From assembly GCA_900169235.1 (NCBI GenBank), contig FWCC01000110.1, forward strand, positions 119,108 through 183,107: a stretch of DNA of 64,000 nucleotides, read 5' to 3'. This DNA comes from Zarea fungicola. Lineage: Eukaryota; Ascomycota; Sordariomycetes; Hypocreales; Cordycipitaceae. The notes under the pieces were generated by a model. It ran no database searches and was not told the origin of the DNA. It saw only the letters and a list, made by a program, of their open reading frames with translations. The translations under genes were made by a program, and so were the position numbers. Numbering within the stretch: the first letter of the stretch is position 1; every line of letters begins with the position of its first letter. Shown here piece by piece: positions 33,201-45,139 of the stretch.

Positions 33201-36200
33201 GTTCCAGGTCCACGTATGAGCTGTCTTTGGGAACAATATTCGCCTATTTATTTCTTCAAAATTGAATATTTGTAATTAATTTTTATTTCTGAACTACCTT
33301 TACGACTGGTTTAGTAATTGCGGCAATACATAATACGACAAGGGCAAATGGGTCATTCTCGCGCCAAGTTCTTCGACCCTCAACCTGTCCCACATGCCAA
33401 AAACCGTGGGAAGTGTACAAGCCATCCGTGATATGCTCCAAATGATGTAGGCCAGTTCAAAGAAAAAACTGTACCAAACCACTTAATTCTATAGCGAAAT
33501 AATCTCTGCCGCAATTAAAATAAAATAAAATAAATAATCATTTACGCTTTGCTGCTGTTGTCTTTGTTATTGCTGGTTTGTCTTTGTCTGTGCAGGCCAG
33601 TGACCCAGGGGGCCAGGCACAATAGTAGCTTCTGAGCAGCATCTTCCAAAGTGCTGGTTCGCAAAAATCCCCACTGTGCTAAAACGAGGCCAGAGAGAGT
33701 TTAGGCTTCGGACCAAGCCGCCACGCGAGCATTTCGGTGGCGCACATTCGTTCGCGTCGGCGGAGAACATACGGAGAACATTGGCGGCCGTCGCTAGCGG
33801 GCATGGAATGGGGATGGAGTAGGATGATCATCTTCAGAATAGTATGAATAGCAGGCAGTGTAATCTGTAAAAATATGTGATAGCTTATGTTTACTCTCAT
33901 TGACGTTTTCCGTCCCGCCTTTGAGCTTAAAAATCACCGCCAAGCGACTGGCGAATTTAGGTTTATCCTCCGTAATTTGCTGCTGATGCGATTGTAGGTA
34001 TGGTGGGTGCTATATGTACAATCACATATCATGCGATGCAAGTTATGCAATTTAATGTGACTGCCTAACGACTCATTCACATGGTGCGCCACTTCCACCT
34101 TCTTCCGCGGCATTTTGTATCTGTCAGGCAGCAAGCGTTGCCATTGAGGTTCTGTAAGAGCTAAATGCGTCAATCCAGGCTATTGACAAAAGCACAATAA
34201 AACCAAGTAAATGGATTCCTGAATTGTGACAAGCTACTTGTTTTCACTCCTGGTAACTGCCATGAATCCCCCGGTCACAATGACCCATTGTCAGCTAATT
34301 TTAGTCAACTCCTCCCGTCTAGCTCGTCCACTCTGCATGGTTAAACCCCTGTCGAAAACTGTCAGCTATGCCTCTTCCAGACTTGCCAGCTTTTCTAGTC
34401 TGAAAAAAATCCTGGCCTCAATCTAAGGATGACGACGTGCATTTAATCTACACGCTTTCGCAGTTACGAGCAGATCCATTCTGAACAAGGCTCTGCAAGT
34501 CTCCAAAAAAAAGCTTCGCCACCACTAGAAGAGCAGAGGCCGCAGGACAGATACGAATTTGATGGACCAAGGAGAATAGAGAATGGGCAGGTGAATGGAG
34601 ATCGTAAGGACATGGCGCCTCGGGTACCCCTTGCCGTTGTTGGGATTGCCATGGCGAGTTGGTGAGAAGCCACAGACTCCGCTGATTGCTCTCTTTGGCA
34701 AACAATCTTGCATGCCGAGTGTCAAGCCAATGGATTCCCCAGTGGAAGAGGTAAAATAAGTAAGCATTCTTTCAAGGCTTCTGTCCTCGGCACAATGCAA
34801 TGTCTTTTAGTAGGTGTCAGATGTAGCTGAGCTTGATGTCTACATTATTGATAAATCTCCGATGGGTTCTTTGGAGTTGTTCTAGGGCGCGGAGCAAGAT
34901 GTGAAGCAAACCATCCTTTATGGAGTCGCGCGGTCGTTCTGGGCGGGATCCTCCGTGCCTCCCTTTTCTACCAAGCCTTTTCAACGGTTTCTGCAAGTTG
35001 ACAAGTTGAGCGGTCATGAAGATCGGCGCCGCCCAAAGGCGCCACCATACAACATTCATCATCATCAATGCCACAATGGGCCATCGACATCTACCGGTGA
35101 ACTGGTAAGAAAGATATCCACTCAAGAGGCTCCAAGCAATTGCGCACATATGATCCCATTCGGCTGTGTGGCAGCTTACTCGTAACGTAGCTTGTCCCTC
35201 ATGTTAACTAGTTAATTGTGGATTGCGGTTCATTACATGCCAACCCAGGCATGTTCCCTGTCGGTGAGGATGGAGAATTGGGCCGCCAATACCGACGCCA
35301 ACCTGTTGTATATTACCGATTTTATTATCAAGGCCTTTTATTTAATCGAATGCCATGATTAAGTTCGCTATTGGGGACCCCCTTTTGGGTTTACGCTAGA
35401 GAATTGCATGCAAACCAGCTTCTCGTATTCTAAGGGCGCATTGCAGTCGACACTCTTTTTAATTTTTCGCTTGTGGCTTGAGCTTGTCTAGTATTTTTTT
35501 GCTTGATCCTTCAATGGTAAACACATCCCCGCCTTGTGTCTCTCCTTTCGCATTCTCGCTCATCTTTCGTTTCTTTTTCGACCTTTGCTCTTCTCTAATC
35601 CGTTTCCCGATTTAATTTCTTTTTTTTGCTTGTCGGAAAATCTCAACTTGTTTTCTTGCGAACCCCCTACTACGCTGTGGGTTGTGCGTATTCCTCCTGT
35701 TGTCTGTGATAGACCTGGAAACATCATCACCTTGCGACCACACATTTGCCGTCGGGCATTGGGAAATGAAGAACGGACGACTAATCTGGCCCGCTCAATA
35801 GCAGGAACTGGATAAATTCATATTCGGCCAAGCAAAGAATTTGGAACGCCCACACGACGAACAGGTACCGACGACAACTACGGCCACGTAAATACATCCA
35901 GACATCCATCCTGCAAACGGAATCTCTCCATCGAATTCATCACAGCCATCCGCGTTTCTTTCAGAATCAACCCCGAATCGAAATTCTTGTCGAATAGAAA
36001 AGTTACTGCCTGCCAAAAAGCCATCCGACTGTCCAAGATTGACAATTGGAATTGACAATTGCCTTTTGCATACCACATTCACCACATCGCCTGGGACCCG
36101 CAGACGCCAAACCCACCAAAAGCCTTATCCGCGCTCCATCAAGAAACAAGGAATCAGGGAGCTCCCACCGAGTTTATTTTTCCCACAACACGTTGCTTAC

Positions 36201-39200
36201 AATCGGTGCCTCATCACGAGCATCTGCCTTTCTGAATTTGAATGCAGATTACTCGTATCAAAAGGTACTTGCCCTTTTTCTTCGATCTTGCCCATCGTTG
36301 TCGTGCCCGAACCATCCGACAGCCACAGACAGTCGTCCCAACGACGTCCGACTTCTAGGCCAAGGCCCGTGGCCACCTACCCGATCGAGCCACTCGCATC
36401 GAGCTGAAGGAGAAAATTTTGAGTTACACGACTGCCCACTTAGATGGCGAGAAGCCTATTGCGGCCAACAACCCGAGTTCCTGATTCAGTCTTTACAGAG
36501 TTTGGGCTAAAGAGAACTACTGGTGAGTGCTAACCTATTTCTTACCCACCGTCCCGTCTGGAGTCCACACCTACGAGCACGCAAGACGCCAAAATTCGAT
36601 GCCGAGAGAGAAAAATACCTAGCAAGAATCGCATATGGAGTCATTCCAGGGCAAATGCAAGCAGAAGACGCGTACTTGGAGTCAAGTACACGACTTTTTG
36701 TGTAGCCCAGCCACGATGCCAACGAACGAGATACGCAGCGAGAGCCAGTGACAAGTGTCGAAGCTCAGATTGGCGTCCGCTACTGAGTCGCAGCGAGACA
36801 TGCAGCAAAAGATGAAAACAAAGGGCCAACAAGGATTTGTTTCTTACCGATTGTTCCGCTTACCAATTCTCGACTGAAAAAAAAAACACAAATGCGGATA
36901 CTCAATTGAAGCCCCATGGAGGCTCCTGGCCGGAGTGTTGTTGGAAGCCCAATGACTTGTGTCTCGCCCTCGAGTGGAGGAGACTGCCTTTCGGAGCGGC
37001 CGTCTTTTTACTAAAATGGCTTCTTTTGCAAAACCACACTGTTTTCTACCTTTTTGCCCTCGGGTGCAATTTTTTTGAGCCGTATTCTACCTGCCGTGTT
37101 CCTGGCGGGAACGGGACCTATGCTCCTTTTATGCCTTTGCGTTGCCTTGCTGCATTGCATTGGCGTAACCTGTGGCATGGTTTGGTTGTTGGAAGTACAG
37201 AGTGCCGGCTGCCATTGAATCATCACACAGTACGAGAGGAACCTGGCCCTTTTTATCTCTTGTTAGGCTGTGCCTGCAATTACCAACAATGAGCTGTTGC
37301 GCCGCTTTTTTCTTGCTGGTGGCATTGGTTGGCTGCAAGGTGTTACAGCCCAACACGAGTACATTGAGTTAGTGCTCTCTCGCCGGCGGTTGATTGGGGA
37401 CCGAAGGTGGGAAAAAATAGCCTGCCGGGGCCTGTTTTCAGCGCAACAGGGCTCCAACAGTGGGACGTGACAGTGCCAGTGGGACGCCACCCGCATCGGC
37501 AGCGTGCGCCGCCCCGAGGATTTGCATGGCCAGGTACAAGGTACCTGTACCCGCTGTCCACTACCTGCACCTGCGCCTGCACCAATACGGAGTACGGAGT
37601 GCGGTGGTACTGTATTTCTCAGAGTTGCGATGGTCGCAAGCTTGTCGATACAGGTGGATTCTTGGAAATCTCAGGTATCTTGTACTGGCAACTGGTACAG
37701 GTACAAAGCCCACTGCCGCCCGTATTGGCCGCGTGGATTTTGGTTGGCTTGCTTGCTGGCTTGCTGGCTAGGTGGTTGCTTGTCCCCAGCCCACCTGAAC
37801 GCACCCCTCCCCAGCCACACCTAAGCCTCCAGACGGGTGGATGTCTCCTGGCCAAGTACCTAACTGGTTACTGGTCCGCCGCAACGCTGTGCTCATTACA
37901 ACAGAGGGGCTTCTGGCAGGTACCTCCTCGCTGGACTTTTACTGTCTTGACCCTCTGTGCTTGCCTTGCCTACAGAGGGTTGTGCCTCCCCTTGCCCCAA
38001 ATCTGCCCATTTTATACTGCTGCTGTCGCCTGCCCTGCCTTTTGTACTGTCATGGCCAGAAGGAAGGGGGGGAAAGAGTTGGAATTTTGTCCACCCCCCT
38101 CCTCTTCTTCCCCAATTGCTACGGCTACAGTACTGGTAGTTGCAGGCAGAGGTCGATTACCAACCAACGGCCCACGACTGCGCATGTCTATGACCCAGTC
38201 GACACCCTCGACATTTCTCCTGCAATTCCTCTCACTTCTCCCCCCAAAATCTGCCCACCACTATCTCACCCCCCGTCGTCCCACCATCGCAGGCGCCTCT
38301 CGACAATCCTAGTCTGTGGCTCTGGCATTCCGCCTCCCTGGTGTGGTTATTCTCTATCACTTTTTCGTCATTCTCTCTTTTTTCCCCATTCAGCTTCGTG
38401 CTACTCGTTCGCCCTAGCATACCCAGCGTCCCATCTCTCCCACCTCGTTTGTGCGCTACCAACGTTAGCACTCTTTGATTTTCTGACGCCGTCGCAGCTT
38501 TGCCCACCTGCTTGGGGCCAACCACTATTCGCCTAGTCTTGCTCCTCCAGCTCCAGCTTGTCGCCTAGCCTTTTCAGTCGCTCGTTTGAAAATTTCCTAT
38601 TACCGGCCCGGAAGAGAACGGATCTGGGACAACGTTGCTACCAGTATACCAGTACAAGTACACTGCGCGTCAGGCACGTCCAAGGCTGCCACCACACCAC
38701 ACGCCCCCGGCCGCTTTCCCATTTCACTGGGCTTTCTGCTCTGGACGACAGCGTCTATCTGGTAACCCCTTCAGCTGCCTTTGGTTTAATAGACTCGTGC
38801 GGCGCCCTGGCCCACCAGCAACAACAGCTCATCTTGGACAAGATATCCCCCGTCGACCACACAGACAGCCTAGCGATCAAGCTTGTGCCATTCATTCAAG
38901 TTACTTACAGGCTCACCATACCCCTGCCACTCACTTGTCCTGTCTTCATCCGCTTGCCGACCTACCTCCACTTCCCATCCGACCAGCTGTACAGGCTCTC
39001 TTGCAGCCCCTGTCACCATTATTCAGATCCTATCGCCGCCGAATCATACCTCCTCTGAACGGCTCGACGACTAACCGTCTGATTGCCTCTTTGACTGCAA
39101 CGCCGGCGAATTTACTTGACCCTGTCATCGGTTAGACACCCGGTCCATCTGCACTGGTTGATACTTGGGAGTGAAATTAAACAGCCGATCATTCCTCGAC

Positions 39201-39309
39201 GGAGTGTTTTAGCTTTGCCTTGCAGGAGCTACTAATAAATCAGTATCTCTGTTACGCCTGGTCGCTGCTCAAGTCCACTAGCCCGCATCGGGCTCAACTG
39301 ACAAAAACC
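30280..39309. other. 9-kb gene desert, with pyrimidine-rich DNA upstream of the Mug72-like gene
   Basis: No supported gene was found in 9 kb, although neighbouring genes are only 0.1-3 kb apart. From 30280 to ~35500 the DNA is mixed, with TACGGAGTA-type words at 31433-31449, 32032-32040 and 33051-33059. From ~35500 to 39309 the plus strand is rich in C and T (for example 38060-38300 and 38640-39060), like a long 5' UTR or promoter of the plus-strand gene starting at 39310. A repeated GACAATTGGAATTGACAATTG occurs at about 36040-36061. Long stop-free stretches at 37407-38312 and 38558-39058 lack an ATG context or motif. A noncoding transcript, a very long leader or a decayed gene are possible. 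Confidence 0.45.
31433..31449. repeat. Clustered TACGGAGTA-type words (two overlapping copies)
   Basis: ACGGAGTACGGAGTACGG is a head-to-tail array of a 7-bp period. The same word recurs in this window at 20278, 32032 and 33051 and at 37585-37600, always in noncoding DNA and in either orientation. Function unknown. Confidence 0.6.
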
Positions 39310-42300
39310 ATGGCACCAATGACGCCCCGTCTCAAGATTCTTTCAGGTTCGTCCACTCCCATCGCGTTAGCCCAGCCCAACTCATGCTGCCCACCCCCCT
39401 CCCCCCCCCTTCAGAAAAAAAAACGTACAATTCGCCAAATTACATCCTGCTGCATTGCATTGCATTGCATTGTATTGCTCTCCCCTTAGTGCAACATACA
39501 CATACCTATTGCTTTGCTGGCGCACCAAAGACAGCCATCTTCACCCTGTCACCACAAGTCATTCTTTTTTTTTGGACCTCTTCCTCCCCTTCCCCCAATC
39601 CACTTAGTCTCTTAATTGTGCCATACCCGTCATCGTGCTATTCAGAATTTTTACTTTTCTTTTCATTCCCTCGTTCGTTTTCTATTTTATCAATTGAACA
39701 CCACCCCTACCTCGTTCCCTCCGACGTTGCTTTCATCCCCGCCTTGCTTGCGCTCCGGCGACTGCTTCAGGCGACGCCTCGGCACTCTCGCCCACCATGA
39801 GTGACAATGAGCTAATGCAAGTTTGTTCAGTCGGCGGAAACCCAGTATCTGCCTTTCTCTCCTGGAGACTACAGGCAACAAATGCCTGCGATGTCACATT
39901 AGTTTGGAAATCGGGATATGAACATGTTTCTCAATATGGCATTTCCTTCAAGTAAGTTGCGATAGTCCGTGAGCCGGCTCGCCCGGATTCGTTTCATGCT
40001 CGTCTGTCGGTCGCGTTACTAATCATCACTCACAGGTCCCCCATTTTCGGGAATGAACGCTTCAAACCGCGACACGGTTCGTACTCGATCGAAAAATTCA
40101 ATAATATCAACCTGTTTTGATATAGGCACTAACGCTCGCTCGACTCTAGTTGTCCGAAACCCCGAAGATGCTTCCATAGCTCGCGATGGCGCTTTCGATT
40201 ACGTCGTTTTGTGCGTTAAGGCTCTCCCTGACGTGTACGACCTTGCGTCTGTCATCGATTCAGTCGTTACCCCTCAGCATACCTGCATTCTCATCAACAC
40301 AACGCATACTCTCGGCGTCGAGGCCGCAATCGAAGAGCGCTTTCCTACAAACGTCGTTCTCTCGCTAGTGTCGGGCGCTGAGCTCACCCAACTCGGCCCC
40401 AGTGAATTCGAGCACAAGGGTTCAACCGATGTCTGGGTTGGCCCTGCCAATAAGCATAGCAATATTCCACAGTCCATTCAAGAGGACATGGCGCAAGCTC
40501 TCGCCATGACTCTCAGCACCGGCCAAGTCCAATGCAAGGTGTCACCAAACATTCGTCAGCAGCAATATGAACGCGTTATTGGGTACGTGTAATCGCTCGT
40601 CGTTGCCCCTCTCACCAATCTCGGTCGTTTCGCTAATATGCTTCTCTCCCTAGCCCAATTGCCTTCCACCCTGTTAGTGTGCTATTTGAAACGCCCAACC
40701 AGGCAGTCCTTTTGGACAAGGTTGGCGTCAAGGACATGGTCACTGGAATTATTGAAGAGCTTCTGCTTCTCGCCGAAGCTAATGGTTGCAAGTTCGACAA
40801 AGATTTCAAAGCCAAAATGCTAGATGAGATGACAAGACCCAACCTTCCGGAGAGCATCATGTGGCAGGACTATGTCGCAAGACGCCCCATGGAGATTGAA
40901 ACATATCTCGGCTCCCCCATCAAGCTTGCTCGCGAAGCCAACGTCCGCGTTCCCAGAATTGAGACTCTTTACGCCATTATGCACAACTTGAACATTATCA
41001 ACCGAAATCGCCCCAAGACTGGAGATGCACCGGCAGCCATGCCTCCTAGCTCCCCTACAGTAGGTCAGCAACCACAGCAGCCACGCCTACCGTCGCAGAA
41101 TGGCCATCGCCCTATGATGAGCGGTATGCCAAACGGAAATGGTATGCCGCCGCCTCGCCAGGTTCGGCCCCGCAACTCGTCCAACTTTGGCCCACCCGGT
41201 CCTCCCATGCGTCGTGGACCGCCACCAATGAATGGCGGGCCAAATGGCATGGGCCGTCCACCACCATCGCATATGAATGGAGGAGGATCCCGAGCCCCCT
41301 CACGTCGAGGTTCAATGGACGCCAACGATCTCGAAGAATTTTCGCACCTAGTCCTGTACGACGACATACCCGAGGGTCACGAGCAGAGCTTCAGCAATGA
41401 CAGCAGTGATATTGCTCTCCGCGAGAGAGAATTGCAATTGAGGCAGAGGGAACTTGCCTTCAAGGAGCAAGAGATGCGTATGCGTCGTGGTCCTCCACCT
41501 GGCCCGCCTGGCCCACCGGGCCCTCGTCGTGGCCCTCACCCCATGCGAAACAGCACCCAGATGTACGACGACGACGACGACGATGACTTCTACGACCCCC
41601 CTATGGGTCCTGGGATGCCTGCGATTGACGCCGATAATTTCGACATGATGAGTGTTACTTCGCGGAAGAACCGCAAAGCCGCCGGTCCGCCGCCTTCACA
41701 GATTCGACGCAATCCTGAGTTTGATCCCCCTCCTTCACGAGGAAGCCGGTTCCGCCCTAGTTTTGGCCGGAATCGCTCAAGCCAGATTAACCAGTTACCC
41801 ATGACTACTGACAATATCCTGGACGATCCACTTATGAGTTGCTCGTCGAATCGCTATGGTACTGTCGACCGGGGTACAATAAACGGTGGCTCTCGAGCCA
41901 ACTCACTTACGGCGTCGAGACTCGATGAGCTGCAGTACGGCCCAGCCCCTGGTGGTCCACCGGGCATGAACTACGGACGCCGCGCTAGTCAGTCTCCTGG
42001 AAATCCTTACAGCCCCTCGATACGCGGCGGAAGCGGGAGACCCTCGCCACCGAACGGATACGGACCTCCCATGAACGGCAGACCCTCACCTCCTGAGGGC
42101 GTTCGACAGCCTGTTCCACGTTACCCGCCGGGCCAAGGCAACGCTGTCGGGCCACAGCAAGTTGAACAACATATTGGGGTGAGCGCCCTTCATCCCCCAA
42201 AGACTAGAAATGTGCGAAGTCTGACGGGTAGTGCGAGTGCTAGCGCGGGCAGTGGTGAACTCGATTCCGAGAACTCGGCACGCAGCAGCCAGACTAGTCT

Positions 42301-42337
42301 TCCACCTGCACCGCCGGCGTCCATGGGCGTCCACTAA
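39310..42337 (+). CDS. Ketopantoate reductase-fold protein, Mug72-like, with long disordered C-terminus
   Basis: Five exons: 39310-39346, 39831-39951, 40036-40076, 40126-40582 and 40654-42337 (2340 nt, 779 aa). The short first exon (MAPMTPRLKILS) joins through a 484-bp intron to VGGNPVSAFLSWRL, restoring the first strand and glycine loop of the NAD(P)-binding PanE/ApbA domain; GCTAAT 14 bases before the acceptor is a good branch point. The domain continues through FDYVVLCVKALPDV, ILINTTHTLGVEAAI, FHPVSVLFETPNQAV and LPESIMWQDYVARRPMEIE (the PanE C-terminal motif region). After residue ~350 comes a Pro/Gly/Arg/Met-rich, probably disordered tail with an acidic D-run and a short Arg/Glu-rich coiled segment. 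Fission yeast Mug72 is the closest named relative I recall; its enzyme activity is not established. The tail suggests a scaffold or regulatory role rather than pantothenate synthesis (inference). Confidence 0.85.
39347..39830 (+). other. Unusually long first intron of the Mug72-like gene, with pentamer repeat and alternative in-frame ATG
   Basis: The intron is 484 bp, against 49-84 bp for the other introns of this gene. It has donor GTTCGT, branch GCTAAT and acceptor TTCAG. It contains a C-run (about 39391-39411), a GCATT pentamer repeated about four times (39452-39475), and an ATG at 39797 that is in frame with exon 2 and would give a different N-terminus (MSDNELMQVCS). Confidence 0.7.
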
Positions 42338-43902
42338 TATACTCGAATATCGATGAAGATGATGGCGGAGACGGATAGGTGTTGCGAATCACATCATCAT
42401 TCAGTTTAATTCTCCCATTTTTTTGCCTTGGGAGCAAAAAAAAAAATCAACACAGCGTTGGAGTTGGGGTTCATTTGTCAGTGAAAGACGCCAATACGAA
42501 CCCTTTTTGTTTTCATGCGGACTACGCCAAGTCCTGTATATATGGCCGAAAAAAGGAATGACCAACAGCAAACACTCAATTTTTGATAATATTGCATCTA
42601 GGCATGGATGATTTCGTCTTTGTCTTCATAATATCGATTTGGCAGTCTTGATATCACCCTCTGTTTTGGAGTCGGTTTGATAGCAGTCTGCCTTGAACCA
42701 TGGCCCTATCTTGTGGCGGTGAAAGATGGGGCCAACATTCGCTTGACTCTGAACCAGCAAAAATATTTATGGCGCGAATGGTAGATTGGGGCCAAGGTCA
42801 ACGGACCTTTTGAAACTAGGGTGTTCTTTTGTTGTATCGTTTTTTTTCCCTGGTGAAGCTTCCTGAATAACCGGTCAAAGTTCATGATGAGGTATGGACT
42901 CCTGGGCAGGAACTACGATAGGCATTGTTTTCCTTGTTTTATTACACGCACACGCACACACACTCACACACACATATTAGACTCGTGGGGCAAAGTTTTC
43001 TCTGTCGTTTTTTTTGTTGTTTTTTATAATACTGTCTGGTTATACGCCAATTCTTATGGATCATTTTGGGATGGAGTGTTGCGACGGCAGCGGTGGAAAT
43101 GGTCATATTATCTGGCGCGAGTTGCACTTGGTATGAGCCAAAGGAGGATAGGGTCCTTTGGGTCTGACAACCCTTGTGGCACATAGCTGCCCAAGGTAGC
43201 GATGATTGGAGCGTCCCGGTATTAGGATGCCTCATTTGAATAATTTGAAGTTGATATTATTTTCTCTTTGCAGTTGCGTCCCTCTGTGTCTGTACCTGTA
43301 TACAATTAATTTACTGCATAGCTGAGCTCGTGGGTATTGTAGAAGCTGATACTTACTGAGCTGTCTATGACTAGATTGGTTCTGAAAACATGGCTCTTTT
43401 TAATATGTTACGTTTTTCGAATTTTTCTATTTATATTTTAATTATTTTTTGTCGCGACGTCCTATCTGCTGCCCTGAAACAAGATGCGAAGTGAGTGCTG
43501 ACTAACCCGTAGGCGCCTGTAACTTGTAAGCGGATTTGATACGCGGGCGCAGGCAGCGTCGGCTCCAGCATCAAACCACCCATTACATTCACGGCTGCAA
43601 ACTATCACAGAATTAGAAGAAGAAGAAAAACAGCATTCGTGATATTTTAAACTTTTGCTCCTTCTTCCTTTCTTTCTATACACTCCAAGGTCTTCTGCAA
43701 CGTGTCCGGACGCTTCACCGGTACGCGTCTGAGCCTGGTGGAGAGTTTGGTCCCCTGTAGCAGAAAGTCAACAAAGCAACGGCGGTTTCCTACGCATCCT
43801 TTTTTGTTCTGAGGCATCACTACGGGGAGAAGAAGGTTTTTTTTAATCTATTTTAAATCGCCATTCAAGAGAAAATAAAGGTTCATATCGACGAGGGGAA
43901 AA
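42338..43902. other. Intergenic
   Basis: 1.6 kb between two plus-strand genes. It includes the Mug72-like 3' UTR, a (CA)n-type microsatellite at about 42949-42974 and, near 43830-43900, the leader of the Hsk3 gene. No other gene was recognised. Confidence 0.5.
42949..42974. repeat. Imperfect CA microsatellite
   Basis: An ACACGCACACACACTCACAC-type tract in noncoding DNA. Likely polymorphic; no function suggested. Confidence 0.7.
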
Positions 43903-44359
43903 ATGGCGACGAGAAATATTGGCGACTTTAGAGCAAGGCAAAGCATTGCCCTTGGCGGTGGTGGTAGTAGTCAGATGAAGGCGAGACAACTGGTGAGTTT
44001 CTTATTTTCTTTCCCGCGAATTCTTTTTTTTTTTTAAAAAAAAAAAGAAATAAAAAGAAATAATTGTTGATGAATTCTCTTTCTTTTCGCCAATAATCTA
44101 ACTCCTTTTCAGAGCCATTTACATTCGCAGCTGGCCCAACTTTCGGCGAACTTGTCTGATACGGAAAATTTGTTACGCATGACGAGCGTGCAGGCTGAGG
44201 CGATAAGGGGGTTGGGTAGTTGGCATGGAGCAGTGTAAGTTTATTCCTTTACATTTTCTTCTTTCTTGGTGAGTTTCTGGACTTACAATGAGATGGTGCA
44301 GATTCATGGCAGCAAGCAGAGTGTTGGGAGAGGAGAGTGTCAAGGACGCGGGAAAGTAA
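43903..44359 (+). CDS. HSK3: DASH complex subunit Hsk3
   Basis: Three small exons: 43903-43992, 44113-44234 and 44302-44359 (270 nt, 89 aa), joined in phases 0 and 2 with GTGAGT/GTAAGT donors and CAG acceptors. DASH (Dam1 complex) forms rings around kinetochore microtubules and couples them to chromosomes in fungi. The central coiled segment RQLSHLHSQLAQLSANLSD, followed by TENLLRMTSVQAEAIRGLG and ending in FMAASRVLGEE, matches my memory of the Hsk3 family. Length is in the usual 70-100 aa range. The N-terminus is Arg-rich with a GGGGSS stretch. The ORF is so short per exon that automated calling could miss it. It converges with the Rpr2-like gene 195 bp downstream. Confidence 0.82.
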
Positions 44360-44554
44360 CGATAACCAAATGATGAACGACCTCCCCTACAGAAAGGAAA
44401 AAAAAGGAAAAAAATTATGATTTCATGCTTTTATCATGTGGCTTACGCCGGGTATCTTTTACATCTAGCTGCGCCTTTATCCCTTTCCTTTGACCAAAGT
44501 ATTTCCAAAGTTTGCCGTAATATATAAACATTCGTTTGCCCATATTTTGTTTAA

Positions 44555-45139
44555 TTATGAATCTTCCATATTGCTCTCACTAATTTTATCCGACTCTGAC
44601 GATGTTTTGGCTACCGCAGCAGTTCGTAGGCCCTTTCGCACTTGCTTTTTTGCTGGTGCTTGGACTGGGAACCGCTTGGTGCCGCCGCATGTCCGGCACC
44701 GCAAGACGAGCACGTCGGCCCAGGGCTTTCGGCCACCCTTGCTGACATTCTCCACAACAGCCTCGCACGAGGATCCCTCGATGAGAAGGGTATCGCAGTA
44801 GCGGCAGATGCTGCGCTTGAGCTCGGGGCGCTGCCGGATCATGACCTTGAGGGAGACGGCGCGCATGTCGGCGAGGAGAAAACGGGATGTGTTTTGTAGG
44901 GCCTTGCACTGGGCTCCTGACAAGGCGAGGTTTGGGCGCCCATCTGTTACTGGATCGTGTAGAGACCTGGGGTCGTCTTTTTGGAGAGATGTGCCCTGCC
45001 CATCATTTGTGTTGGTGTTGCTACTTGAAGCGCTTGAAGCCCCTGTCGTGGCAAGGTAGGCGGCGGCTTGATAGAGATATGATGCTCTGGTGTATATGTG
45101 TCTGTTTTGGACACCAAGCTGTCCCTTGGCTTTAGCCAT
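44555..45139 (-). CDS. RPR2: RNase P/MRP protein subunit, Rpr2/Rpp21/Snm1 family
   Basis: Single exon, 194 aa, ATG at 45139. The family binds RNase P or MRP RNA in the nucleus, where the ribonucleoprotein matures tRNA 5' ends or rRNA. Visible: the N-terminal helix NRHIYTRASYLYQAAAYLA (the region that pairs with the Rpp29-type partner), then LRDM-like LADMRAVSLKVMIRQRPELKRSICRYC. The four-cysteine zinc ribbon follows as CRYC and, after about 40 residues, CRTCGGTKRFP. A Ser/Thr/Asn-rich linker (about residues 34-55) separates the helix from the core. The C-terminus is Lys/Ser-rich and acidic. Rpr2 and Snm1 are paralogues in yeast; most filamentous fungi have a single member, so both assignments are possible. 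It is transcribed away from the SUB2 gene across 629 bp. Confidence 0.83.
   Translation of the reverse strand: MAKAKGQLGVQNRHIYTRASYLYQAAAYLATTGASSASSSNTNTNDGQGTSLQKDDPRSLHDPVTDGRPNLALSGAQCKALQNTSRFLLADMRAVSLKVMIRQRPELKRSICRYCDTLLIEGSSCEAVVENVSKGGRKPWADVLVLRCRTCGGTKRFPVQAPAKKQVRKGLRTAAVAKTSSESDKISESNMEDS

Noticed and set aside
37407..38312. Long open stretch of ~300 codons on the plus strand
   Set aside because: It opens with GTG rather than ATG, is Pro/Leu/Cys-rich like translated pyrimidine-rich DNA, has no motif, and overlaps equally open frames.
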